Assembly: GCF_045278715.1 (NCBI RefSeq)
Contig: NZ_CP136420.1
Location: 496,001 to 560,000, forward strand
Direction of reading: 5' to 3'
Source: Neomoorella carbonis
Lineage (GTDB): Bacteria > Bacillota > DSM-521 > Neomoorellales > Neomoorellaceae
DNA: 64,000 bases
Below, one piece after another: positions 6,356 through 14,834 of the stretch. Under the pieces are notes generated by a model. That model did no database searches and was not told the origin of the DNA. It was given only the letters and a program-made list of their open reading frames with translations. Both the position numbers and the translations under genes were made by a program. Every line of letters begins with the position of its first letter. Positions within the stretch are counted from its first letter, which is position 1.

Positions 6356-8127
6356 ATTCCTTACTTATTTTTACTATCGGACCTGTCCAATCTTTTATTG
6401 CTCAGGCGCGTAAGACCCAGGACCTGTACGCCGGCAGTTATATCCTGTCCCATCTCTGTGGTACAGCCGCTCGGACGATTCAGGAAAATTATGATGCGGA
6501 GATAATCTATCCAGATTTACATAATGGATCTTTACCGAACCGTCTTGTGGCTCTACTTCCCGTAGGAGAAAAGGAAGAGCTGCAAGAGATAGGTCGTCAG
6601 TTAGAGAGTAAGGTAAGGGATGAGTTTGTTCAGATCGGGCGGCAAGTGGTTCGGTCTCTCGGTTTACCAGTAACTTCTTCCCTGGAGGAACAGCTGCAGG
6701 ATTTCTTGGAGATCTACTGGGTAGGAGGGAATTGCGAACCTTCCCGTTATGCTGAGCGTTACCGGCAGATGGAAGCTGTCTTAGGAGCGATAAAAAATAC
6801 CCGCATCTTTTCCTCCGGGGGAGAACGGGGCCGGAAGTGCAGCATTACCGGCCAGCATAACGCCCTTTTCTACCGGGGCGGGAAAAAGGCCTATCTGGAG
6901 CAGGCGTTCAGGGTGCCTGAAAGCGTGCCCAAGAAATACCTGGCCCCTGGAGAAGCTTTAAGCGGGATCGGCTTTATGAAACGGGCAGCCGCCAGGTATT
7001 TTTGCCATTGTTTGGGTGGAAAATTTGATTCTGACTTTCCTTCGACGGCCAGTATAGCTCTAGCGGCAACTCTCCCCTTATTGCCAGCGGATATGGTTGA
7101 AAGCTATAAAAAAATTTTTGCAGGCGAATTTGACGATCAGTTCTTTTACCAGGAGAATTTAACCCCAAGACGTTTTGCACTAGAAGGCTTGCCCCTAGAA
7201 AAATTACAACAGGCAGATGCGCTTCTCAAGGAACTGTATAACGAAGCCAAAAAGCGAAGAATAAAGTTTACAAAATACTACGCTCTCCTGGTTATGGATG
7301 GCGATAATATGGGCGAATGGGTAGCCGGTAAAAACCTGGCTGACCAGGGGCAACTGCCAGATTTCCAGCGCAACCTTACCCGGCACCTGGGTGCCTATGC
7401 CAGGGATGTTGACGCAATTTTACAACTACCTCGAGGTAAGCGCGTTTATTGCGGCGGCGATGATGTCCTGGGTTTAATTAACTTAAACCATCTTCTATCG
7501 GTTTTAAAAGATTTGCGGGATAAATTCCCGCCGTTGGAGAAAATCGCTAATATGTCTCAGGAGAAAACCTCTTCGACTTCAGGAGGAGTCTGTATTGCTC
7601 ACTATAAAGCACCTCTGGCAGAAGTAATAAAATTTGCCCGTAAAATGGAAGAAATGGCCAAGGGGGTTGACGGTAAGGACGCCCTCGCTATAGGTGTATT
7701 AAAACATTCAGGAGAAATCTGCCAGACTGTTTTCAGATGGAAGTATGATAATTTGGAACCACTTTCTTTGCTGCACCGCCTGGTTGTTCTCTTGAGTACT
7801 GGCCAGTTTTCCGATACTTTTATCAGGAATCTATCCCGGGAATTCTGCTCCTTAATCCCCCCTGCTGATAAGAGCCTGGCGAAGAAGAGCGGGAATATAG
7901 CATTAAAAGCGTCAGAAGAAGAGATGGTAGCCGCCGAAATCAAGCGCCTCTTGCAGCGCTCCTGCCAGCTGCAAGACCCTACTGAGGCAGATAAAATTGT
8001 GAGTGAGCTGCGGGAGAAGTTGTTTACCCTGTATTTACAATGTGGCCTGGTTAATTTCCTTTCTTTTTTAGATATAGCAGCTTTTCTATCCCGGGAGGTG
8101 CAGGTAATCAGTGAAGTTAAAGATTGA
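6352..8127 (+). CDS. cas10: Cas10/Cmr2, large subunit of type III-B effector
   Basis: A 591-residue Cas10. It opens directly with IFTIGPVQSFIAQARKTQDL, the first palm-domain motif of Cmr2, with no N-terminal HD nuclease before it. A zinc-binding or structural cysteine pair appears around CSITGQH and CHCLGG. DGDNMGEW (about 317-324) and CGGDDVLG (about 365-372) mark the GGDEF-like cyclase palm; the GGDD is intact, so cyclic oligoadenylate synthesis on target RNA binding is expected. TTG start at 6352 overlaps the cmr1 stop; 17 bases of the 3' end overlap cmr3. The absent HD domain means DNA cleavage by Cas10 is unlikely and defence would depend on Cmr4 RNA cleavage and cOA effectors. Confidence 0.93.
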   Translation: MNSLLIFTIGPVQSFIAQARKTQDLYAGSYILSHLCGTAARTIQENYDAEIIYPDLHNGSLPNRLVALLPVGEKEELQEIGRQLESKVRDEFVQIGRQVVRSLGLPVTSSLEEQLQDFLEIYWVGGNCEPSRYAERYRQMEAVLGAIKNTRIFSSGGERGRKCSITGQHNALFYRGGKKAYLEQAFRVPESVPKKYLAPGEALSGIGFMKRAAARYFCHCLGGKFDSDFPSTASIALAATLPLLPADMVESYKKIFAGEFDDQFFYQENLTPRRFALEGLPLEKLQQADALLKELYNEAKKRRIKFTKYYALLVMDGDNMGEWVAGKNLADQGQLPDFQRNLTRHLGAYARDVDAILQLPRGKRVYCGGDDVLGLINLNHLLSVLKDLRDKFPPLEKIANMSQEKTSSTSGGVCIAHYKAPLAEVIKFARKMEEMAKGVDGKDALAIGVLKHSGEICQTVFRWKYDNLEPLSLLHRLVVLLSTGQFSDTFIRNLSREFCSLIPPADKSLAKKSGNIALKASEEEMVAAEIKRLLQRSCQLQDPTEADKIVSELREKLFTLYLQCGLVNFLSFLDIAAFLSREVQVISEVKD

Positions 8128-9205
8128 CCCCCTTGATACCCTTTTTTTCCGCGACGGCCGGCCTTTTACCATGGGTGATGATAATTGGGCAGTAAGTATT
8201 TTTCCTCCTTCTCCCGGGGTGATTTATGGTGCTTTACGCAGTCTTTATTTCTCCTGGCATCCGAAAGAACTTGCTTTGGCCGAAACTGAGGCCGATCCTA
8301 CGTCCGGTTTACAAATAACAGCTTTTTACTGGCGTATAGGTTCTGGAGGAGAAGGCAACCCATATTATCCCATGCCCCTGGATTGCGTCAGGCTGAAGCA
8401 CAACCGGCGAGAACCCCATCGTTTTCACCTGCTAACCATGAGCTCGCTGGGGAACCTGGTGACTAACTATCCTTTTACATGGTTGTTAACGAGTCAGGAG
8501 GAGGTAGAAGGTCCGGTAGGCTATCTCATAGATCACGAAAGCCTTAGGAATTACCTGGAAGGCAAAAGAGCAACATTTTTCGGCCTGGATATGAATTTCC
8601 ATTTGAGCCGGGAGCTCAAAGTCGGGATTGGTCGGGATGCCGGCACCAGGGCGGCAGAAGAACACCGTCTGTACCGGGTAGAGATGTTACGGTTAAAAGA
8701 TATGAGTCTGGCCGTTGATTATCAGGGCCTGAAATTGCCGGAGGAGGGCTTCCTGCGCCTGGGTGGGGAAGGCAGGGCAGCCGTTTACACTCATGTGGCA
8801 GGAGCAACAGAGGAACTGCCAGCTCCTGCAGGGGGCAGGTATTTCAAGCTTTACCTGGCTACTCCTGCCTTTTTTAAAGGAGGGTGGCGTCCCGGATGGA
8901 TAAATCCAGAGGGCGTAGGTAATTATCAGGGTTTAAAACTAAAGCTACTTACGGCGGCTGTGGGCAAACCACTTTCTATAGGCGGCTTTGATATAAAACG
9001 AAAGCAGCCCAAACCCATGCGCAAGGCCGTACCGGCCGGCAGTGTCTATTATTTTGAAATACTGCATGGTACGATGGACGATGCTGTTAGTGTTTTCCAT
9101 GGCCATTCAATAAGCGAGTATAGGGAAAAGGAGGGTTTTGGGCTCGCTTACATGGGCTATCTCGATCCCAAAAATCAAAGTATTATAGAGAAAGGAGAAA
9201 CCTGA
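8111..9205 (+). CDS. cmr3: type III-B RAMP protein Cmr3
   Basis: Cmr3 binds the 5' repeat tag of the crRNA next to Cas10. The N-terminal signature is unmistakable: IDPLDTLFFRDGRPF (residues about 5-19), then FPPSPGVIYGALRS. The C-terminal part has a glycine-rich RAMP loop. Length 364 is typical. It starts with GTG at 8111, 17 bases inside cas10, and ends one base before the CARF gene at 9207, so all are translated from one mRNA. Confidence 0.93.
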   Translation: MKLKIDPLDTLFFRDGRPFTMGDDNWAVSIFPPSPGVIYGALRSLYFSWHPKELALAETEADPTSGLQITAFYWRIGSGGEGNPYYPMPLDCVRLKHNRREPHRFHLLTMSSLGNLVTNYPFTWLLTSQEEVEGPVGYLIDHESLRNYLEGKRATFFGLDMNFHLSRELKVGIGRDAGTRAAEEHRLYRVEMLRLKDMSLAVDYQGLKLPEEGFLRLGGEGRAAVYTHVAGATEELPAPAGGRYFKLYLATPAFFKGGWRPGWINPEGVGNYQGLKLKLLTAAVGKPLSIGGFDIKRKQPKPMRKAVPAGSVYYFEILHGTMDDAVSVFHGHSISEYREKEGFGLAYMGYLDPKNQSIIEKGET

Positions 9206-9206
9206 G

Positions 9207-10406
9207 ATGCTGGTTATTACCACTGTGGGCACCTCCTTGCTGGAAAATTACCGCGAGAATCACCCCGGTATCGATATGGATTATCTTTATTTAAAGGAAG
9301 AACCGGCGTCAAACTGGGATAACAACGAGCGGCGGATAAACAAAATTAAAAGAGCCCTGTTGAACTGGGCCCAGGCGAAGAAAGAGACCTGCGCTGAGAT
9401 TAAAAGCCTCTTTAGCATTCGCCATCATATTACTAAAGAAATAGAGGTGCGGCTGCTGGCCACGGATACCATCCTCTCCCGCCTGGTGGCCGAAGTCCTT
9501 GAACAGGTCCTCAAGGACGAAATGAAAATATTTTTTGAGCCGGAAAAAGATGTTATCAAAGGCCTACAGGTATGGGATAGAAGGCGTTTTGAAAAGGAAG
9601 GTCTGGTAAACCTTATTGCCAGGATAGAAAAACTGGCATGTATGAGCGAAGAAATGGCTATCAATTTTACCGGCGGTTACAAGGCCATCATTCCTTATAT
9701 TACCATTATGGGACAGCTTAACAATATTCCACTCTACTACATATTCGAAGATACCGATGAGCTTATCAGGTTGCCCCAGGCACCCTTGGACATCAACTGG
9801 GGTATTTTTGAGAAGTACAGCCATATCATTGAAGACCTGGCCGGGGGAATTTACGACTGGAGCCGATATAAATTAAAACATCCTGTAGAGGAAGATTTCC
9901 AGGCCTGTATCTGGGAAGAAGGCGAATGCGCAGAATTGAATGCCATTGGCCGGATGTTTTGGCACAAATATCATAACTATTTCGTCGTAGAGGTCTTGAA
10001 GGGGTTCAGTTATAGCAAAGACAGCAGCGGCAATAAACGGGAAATCAACGAGGCCCTGCAGGAACTCTATGGCCGGCTGGATAGCTTAATCAAAGAGAAT
10101 AAGCTCCGGACCACAGAGGAACTCCAAATATACATAAACTCGCTGTCTGAAAAGAATGATCTCCGCCATGGCGAGAACCCCGACAGGGACAAATACATTT
10201 TCAAGTCAACCAAGAAGAGCCAGATCAGGCTTGTCTATACCCCCATTATTAAATCTTATGGTCTGAGCCTGCGCCTTTTTGATTATGTCAGGGGCGATTT
10301 TGATCATGGTGAGTATATTAAAGAATTCAAACGACGGATGAAAATGCTTACAGAACCGGAATTTATTGTTATTACTTTGAGAAAGCCCTTGGGTAATAAA
10401 TTTTAA
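9207..10406 (+). CDS. CARF-domain effector, APE2256-like, possible C-terminal RelE-like RNase
   Basis: A 399-residue protein. The N-terminal CARF domain shows ITTVGTSLLENYR (residues 4-16) and INFTGGYKAIIPYITIMGQ (about 151-169), the two ligand-pocket motifs of the APE2256/Csm6-type CARF group that binds cyclic oligoadenylate. A helical linker follows. The last 110 residues (NDLRHGENPDRDKYIFK, IRLVYTPIIKSYGLSLRLF, DHGEYIKEFKRR) look like a RelE-family toxin: basic, with a central R-V-Y strand and late H/Y residues, as in the CARF-RelE ribosome-dependent mRNase Cami1. There is no R-x4-H HEPN motif. The gene is set between cmr3 and cmr4. CARF is near certain; RelE is a by-eye assignment. Confidence 0.7.
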   Translation: MLVITTVGTSLLENYRENHPGIDMDYLYLKEEPASNWDNNERRINKIKRALLNWAQAKKETCAEIKSLFSIRHHITKEIEVRLLATDTILSRLVAEVLEQVLKDEMKIFFEPEKDVIKGLQVWDRRRFEKEGLVNLIARIEKLACMSEEMAINFTGGYKAIIPYITIMGQLNNIPLYYIFEDTDELIRLPQAPLDINWGIFEKYSHIIEDLAGGIYDWSRYKLKHPVEEDFQACIWEEGECAELNAIGRMFWHKYHNYFVVEVLKGFSYSKDSSGNKREINEALQELYGRLDSLIKENKLRTTEELQIYINSLSEKNDLRHGENPDRDKYIFKSTKKSQIRLVYTPIIKSYGLSLRLFDYVRGDFDHGEYIKEFKRRMKMLTEPEFIVITLRKPLGNKF

Positions 10407-10428
10407 AAAGCCAGTAGGGGGTTGAAGA

Positions 10429-11382
10429 ATGTTTAAAGCGGCGCGTCCTTTTTTCCTCATTGTAGAAACACCCCTCCATGCCGGTTGTGGCAGTGACCTG
10501 GGAGCAATCGATCTGCCCATCCAGCGTGAAAAGCATACCGGGATACCCAAGATAGAAGCTTCTGGCTTGAAGGGCTGCCTGAGGGAAGCTTTCGAGGGAC
10601 TCAGCGAAACACCAAATGGTTCGCTGCCGGAACCCCTGGTGCAAGAATTTCCTGCCCTTAAAGAAAAGAGCAAGCTGAAGGAAGCTATCAACCTTGCCTT
10701 TGGACCTGAGGAAGGAGAACTCTATGCAGGCGCCCTTGGTTTTACCGATGCCAGGCTCCTGTTGTTTCCAGTGCGCTCAATGCGCGGGGTATTTGGGTGG
10801 GTGACTTGCCCGGCAATAATATCCAGGTTTTTCCACGAGTTAAGAATAGCCGGGATAAAGAATGAACTGCAAGTACCGCCGGCTAATACAGTGCCCCGCG
10901 GCTGCGGATTGATGGTCGACAGTGAACATTTGATTTTGGAAGAATATACCTTGGTAGTTAAAGAAGATGCGACCTGTACCTACTTGGCAAAATGGCTGGC
11001 CGGTACGTTGTTTCCAGGATCAGAATATGAATACTGGTGCGCAAAGATGCAGAAAGACCTGGTAGTTTTGGCTGATGATGACTTCCGCGATTTTGTCAAC
11101 CTGTCCACGGAAGTAATCACCAGGACCAAGATCGATCCGAAAACAGGCACGGTGCAGGAGGGGGCTCTGTTTACGGAAGAGTATTTACCACAGGAAAGCA
11201 TCCTTTATTCCCTGGTCTTAGCCTCGCCGGTTTTTAACGCAAATAAAGGCATTTTTGCCAGTGGTGAAGAAAGGGCCGTTCTCACATTTTGGCAAAAAGG
11301 CCTGCCGGAATTCCTACAACTGGGTGGCAATGCCACCATTGGTAAAGGAATAGTAAGGTTAAAGGTCCTGGAGGAGGATTAA
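10429..11382 (+). CDS. cmr4: type III-B backbone RAMP protein Cmr4
   Basis: Cmr4 forms the filament that cuts bound target RNA every six nucleotides. Visible features are LIVETPLHAGCGSDLGAIDL (about 10-29), the DLPIQREKHTGIPKIEASGL segment that carries the catalytic loop aspartate and the LKGCLREAF continuation, and a C-terminal LQLGGNATIGKGIVRLK glycine loop. The length of 317 is normal. ATG at 10429 has AGGGGG about 9 bases upstream. It follows the CARF gene after 22 bases and is separated from cmr5 by 4 bases. Confidence 0.93.
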   Translation: MFKAARPFFLIVETPLHAGCGSDLGAIDLPIQREKHTGIPKIEASGLKGCLREAFEGLSETPNGSLPEPLVQEFPALKEKSKLKEAINLAFGPEEGELYAGALGFTDARLLLFPVRSMRGVFGWVTCPAIISRFFHELRIAGIKNELQVPPANTVPRGCGLMVDSEHLILEEYTLVVKEDATCTYLAKWLAGTLFPGSEYEYWCAKMQKDLVVLADDDFRDFVNLSTEVITRTKIDPKTGTVQEGALFTEEYLPQESILYSLVLASPVFNANKGIFASGEERAVLTFWQKGLPEFLQLGGNATIGKGIVRLKVLEED

Positions 11383-11386
11383 AAAG

Positions 11387-11779
11387 GTGATTGCAGGATT
11401 AGAACAGGGCCGGGCACGTTATGCTTATGACTGCGCCAGGCAGGGGAAAGAACTTCAAGCCAGTAAAGAATATAAATCCTATACCAAAAAAATACCTGCC
11501 TTGATCAAAACCAATGGCCTGGGGGCAACCGTGGCGTTTATTGCCGCCAAAAAAAAGGATGATCCCAATAAGAAAGAATATGCCTATAAGCTTATTTATG
11601 ACCAGTTGACCCAATGGCTGGTGGAAAGGGGTCTGGTGGCGCGAGGTAAAGAATTAGTTGATGCAATAATTTCCCTTGATTCCTTTTCTTACCGTATAAT
11701 AACAGGAGAAGTTCTGGCCCTCTTTAAATGGATAAGTCGCTTTGCTGAAGGTCTGATTGAAGGTGTTGCCGATGATTGA
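11387..11779 (+). CDS. cmr5: type III-B small subunit Cmr5
   Basis: A 130-residue, largely helical protein typical of Cmr5, the small (Cas11-like) filament of the Cmr effector. RARYAYDCARQ, YTKKIPALIKTNGLGATVAF and the C-terminal EVLALFKWISRFAEGL match family patterns. GTG start at 11387; GGAGGA lies about 10 bases upstream, partly inside the end of cmr4. The stop overlaps the cmr6 start by 8 bases. Confidence 0.9.
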   Translation: MIAGLEQGRARYAYDCARQGKELQASKEYKSYTKKIPALIKTNGLGATVAFIAAKKKDDPNKKEYAYKLIYDQLTQWLVERGLVARGKELVDAIISLDSFSYRIITGEVLALFKWISRFAEGLIEGVADD

Positions 11780-12926
11780 AAAGGGCAAACTGGTTATCCA
11801 GAAAGCAAAAAGTGGCAGGTATACGGGTACAGTTTGGTTGGGCGCTAAAAAAATGCCCCTACCGTCCTTCTATGAATTAACAGATGACAGCTACAATGGG
11901 TCTGACTGCGAGGTGGAAAGGGAAAAGGGGCAGATAATAAAGATCCTTGTGGCCGGGCGGGAGCTGCCACGCCGTCCCGTTAAGCAGCAAAGGGATAATT
12001 CTACCAGTGGCAGGCCAGAGCAGGACCGACGCAAGCAATATTCTGACTTCCACCGGCAGGGGGATACTGATACCAAAGGTAAATCACCAGGAGGTAATTT
12101 GAGGTTTTTTTTACCAGAAGATACACGGCAGTATTTACCTGCCAGGATCGACAATTTTGGCCTTCTCCTCAATAAAGCAGCCAAATATGACATCGAAGAT
12201 AAAAGTTTTAAGTTTTTTAAGGTAGATAAGAAGGAGAAGGCCGGCACTTTGCTTGTTGAAACTGATTTTTCCTCAATAGATTTTCCGGCCCTAAATGCGA
12301 GGCGGGATAAAACCCTCAAAGGGCTGGGCCTGCTCCTGGCACGGCTCGACCTTACCCCCCAGTGGCGGTTCGTTATAGGCCTAGGCCAGGAATCGGTTTA
12401 CGAAACAGCCCTGACCCTTCATCCTGTCTACGGTTTTCCCTTTATTCCAGGCAGCGCTATAAAGGGCCTGGTGCGCAACACAATAATCAGCGAAGTTTTT
12501 GCGGGAGATGAGCAGGCGGCTATCGCTGACGAGGGTTTTCGGGCGATTTTTGGGTGGACCAATTACGGTACGTCCAAAAGTCATAAAGGCCTGGTACACT
12601 TCTTCGATGCCTACCCGGCTGCGGCACCCAAAATAGTGCCTGACATTATTAATTCCCATTATGCCAAGTACTACCAGGACACAAATGGAAGGATTCCACC
12701 CGGCGATTATTATAATCCGGTACCGGTTTTTTTCCTGACGGTAGAAGGGACAGAGATGATCTTTTACTTAGGCATAAACCCGGCAGCCAACCGGGCCATC
12801 GCCGGGGGGCAGTTTGCCGGACATGATTTTTTAAGCACCGCTTCCAAATGGCTTCGCTATGCCCTTAGCGAATATGGTATTGGAGCCAAAACAGCGGTAG
12901 GTTATGGTTATTTCGCCTCTTTATAG
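11772..12926 (+). CDS. cmr6: type III-B RAMP protein Cmr6
   Basis: Cmr6 caps the Cmr backbone next to Cmr1. Conserved blocks: FGLLLNKAAKYD, then a basic stretch, GLGQESVYETALTLHPVYG, FPFIPGSAIKGLVRNT (the family signature) and, at the end, YGIGAKTAVGYGYF, the glycine-rich RAMP loop. An N-terminal extension of about 110 residues rich in Arg and Gly precedes the core, which makes the protein (about 384) longer than many Cmr6. ATG 11772 was preferred over TTG 11757 because GAAGGTG lies 6 bases before it. Last gene of the III-B part; 25 bases separate it from cas8b. Confidence 0.92.
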   Translation: MIEKGKLVIQKAKSGRYTGTVWLGAKKMPLPSFYELTDDSYNGSDCEVEREKGQIIKILVAGRELPRRPVKQQRDNSTSGRPEQDRRKQYSDFHRQGDTDTKGKSPGGNLRFFLPEDTRQYLPARIDNFGLLLNKAAKYDIEDKSFKFFKVDKKEKAGTLLVETDFSSIDFPALNARRDKTLKGLGLLLARLDLTPQWRFVIGLGQESVYETALTLHPVYGFPFIPGSAIKGLVRNTIISEVFAGDEQAAIADEGFRAIFGWTNYGTSKSHKGLVHFFDAYPAAAPKIVPDIINSHYAKYYQDTNGRIPPGDYYNPVPVFFLTVEGTEMIFYLGINPAANRAIAGGQFAGHDFLSTASKWLRYALSEYGIGAKTAVGYGYFASL

Positions 12927-12951
12927 AATCAAATATGGAGGTGAGAAGACT

Positions 12952-14406
12952 TTGGGATTTCTCCAAGCAATATGGGCCCTGGGGGACCTGGGGGGAGGGG
13001 AAGGCCTGGAGCCCTACCTGAAATTTCCTCTTGAGAAAGAGGGCCGGGTGATCAGGGTCTACCTGGACGTGCCCGACCCGGAGGCTGAGGTCCTGGATGT
13101 ACGGGGCGTGGCCCGGGTCGACGTGGCCCACTTCCAGCACGAGCCAGAAATGAAGCTGAAGTATTTGTACCGCGACCGGGTGGGGTCGGCTTCCACCTGG
13201 GGCTTTACGCCTATCCATAAGCTGGGCAAACCCAAAGCAGGCAGGGACAAAAATCGGGAATATTTACTGGGCAAGAAGGGCGACTGGCGCCGGGACAAGG
13301 ACAGCCACTTTTTCAAGATCCGGAACAAGCTGCTCCTGGAATACGAGGCTACAGGTACTCTAACCACCGGGTCGGCAGACAGGATCATGGCCGGCCTGGA
13401 GAAAAAAATCGAAGAGGTGCTGGATGACCTGGATCCCAAACAGTCCCATATTGTAATCTTTGGCGCGGCGAAAGGCGGAAAGTTTCTCTACCCGGGGGAG
13501 ATACCGGCCTTTGTGGCTTATTTCCGCCGCAAGCTGGGCGAATCCTTGCAGGGCAGGGGGCGTAATAAAGGAGAAGGGTTAGTATGCGCCATTTGCGGGA
13601 AAGCGAGCGGCAATTTAACCGGGTTAAAAAAAGTCTTCAAGTTTTCTACCGATGATAAGGTTAACTTCGCGCCCGGCCTGGAAAAAGAACGAGCGGAGGC
13701 TACTTTTCCTATTTGTCAATCCTGCCTAGAAAAAATGTCCGGCGGCAGGGAACATACGGAAAGGAAGCTGGCCAACGCCTCTATCCTACCGGGAATGCGG
13801 CTGTGGGCCATACCGGAGGCGGTGGGCGAAGCCAGGACCCCTATTTTTACCACCTTCCTCAAAGACATCGAGGCAAATCTGGAAGACGACCGCCTGCAGA
13901 GCCCGGGGGAAAAGAGGGAGGAGAGGTTTTTTACCCAACTGGCCCGCCAGGGCGATACCGGCCTGGCCTTTCATTTCGTCTGCTGGGAACGCAATAACGC
14001 CCAGGAACTGGTGCATTTAATGGTGGAAGACGTGCCGCCGGAGCGCCTGGCCTTCCTGGAAGCACGGTGGAGCGAAACCGTCCGGAGTCTCTTCGACTGG
14101 GATAACGACCTTCGTTCTCTGGATTCAGCCATCAGGTCCCTTTATGTAACCTTGAGTCGCTTTGCCGGCAAAAGCGAGGCCGACCGGCAGGTCTTCCGCG
14201 ATTTCGCCCTCAAGGTCATCAGCAGAATGCTGCAGGGCGAGAAGCTGCCTGTGGCCGCATACAAAAAGATAATCAACGCCAGGACGGGCAAGCTGATTTT
14301 CGAAAGCGATAGCTGGTCCAGCGTGAAAGAGAGTATCCTTTTTGCCCATGCCTGGGCGGAATTCATGATCAGGGTAAACGACAGGGGGGAAGATAATGAA
14401 GCTTGA
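12952..14406 (+). CDS. cas8b: type I-B Cascade large subunit Cas8b
   Basis: About 484 residues. Cas8b recognises the PAM and completes the I-B Cascade. Support is a zinc-finger pair, VCAICGKASG and FPICQSCLEK (roughly residues 205-260), typical of Csh1/TM1802-type Cas8b, the overall length, and its place directly before cas7-cas5-cas3. The start is taken as TTG at 12952 because GGAGGTGAG ends 6 bases before it; an ATG at 12904 in the same frame lies inside cmr6 without a ribosome site. The family is poorly conserved, so the subtype relies partly on context. Its last 11 bases overlap the cas11-like gene. Confidence 0.85.
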   Translation: MGFLQAIWALGDLGGGEGLEPYLKFPLEKEGRVIRVYLDVPDPEAEVLDVRGVARVDVAHFQHEPEMKLKYLYRDRVGSASTWGFTPIHKLGKPKAGRDKNREYLLGKKGDWRRDKDSHFFKIRNKLLLEYEATGTLTTGSADRIMAGLEKKIEEVLDDLDPKQSHIVIFGAAKGGKFLYPGEIPAFVAYFRRKLGESLQGRGRNKGEGLVCAICGKASGNLTGLKKVFKFSTDDKVNFAPGLEKERAEATFPICQSCLEKMSGGREHTERKLANASILPGMRLWAIPEAVGEARTPIFTTFLKDIEANLEDDRLQSPGEKREERFFTQLARQGDTGLAFHFVCWERNNAQELVHLMVEDVPPERLAFLEARWSETVRSLFDWDNDLRSLDSAIRSLYVTLSRFAGKSEADRQVFRDFALKVISRMLQGEKLPVAAYKKIINARTGKLIFESDSWSSVKESILFAHAWAEFMIRVNDRGEDNEA

Positions 14407-14809
14407 CTTTCTGGATGAGTTTAAGGATCCTTACATGCAGACACCCGTGGGGAGGGGTGTTTTCCTGGCCGGGGTGGTGCTGGGCTATATGGCCCGCTGT
14501 CAGGTGGAAGGGGAAAAGGATATCGCCAGCGCTCCCCTTTTCAAGCAGCTGGAGTTTGGCCGCCTGAACATGAAGGCGTTGAAAAAACTCCTGGCGCGGG
14601 TGCCCCAGCTTTTAGCCGCCTACAGGGAGACTATGAAATACAGCGGCCTGATAGCGGCCCTGGCAGCCGAAGCTAACGGGCTAATCCTCAAAGGGGAGAA
14701 CCAGGAACTGGGCGTGGACGGCAATTTCGCCTTCACCACCGGATTTGCCAATGCTTCCAGCTATTTCTGGAAGATTTTTGGCAAAAAAGACGGGGAAACA
14801 ACGGAATAA
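14396..14809 (+). CDS. cas11: separate small subunit of I-B Cascade (Cas11b-like)
   Basis: A 137-residue helical protein between cas8b and cas7. It begins LDFLDEFKDPYMQTPVGRGV, then FLAGVVLGYMARCQ; this resembles the C-terminal small-subunit-like portion of longer TM1802-type Cas8b proteins, including the FGRLNMKALKKLLARV stretch. In many I-B systems the small subunit is made from an internal start inside cas8b; here it has its own ATG at 14396 with an AGGGGGGA ribosome site and overlaps cas8b by 11 bases. The assignment as Cas11 is inference from position, size and this resemblance. Confidence 0.7.
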   Translation: MKLDFLDEFKDPYMQTPVGRGVFLAGVVLGYMARCQVEGEKDIASAPLFKQLEFGRLNMKALKKLLARVPQLLAAYRETMKYSGLIAALAAEANGLILKGENQELGVDGNFAFTTGFANASSYFWKIFGKKDGETTE

Positions 14810-14834
14810 AATTTTTATAGGAGGTAAATGAGCC

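Noticed and set aside
9207..10406. Csm6/Csx1-type HEPN RNase
   Set aside because: CARF motifs fit, but no R-x4-H HEPN motif is found in the C-terminal half.
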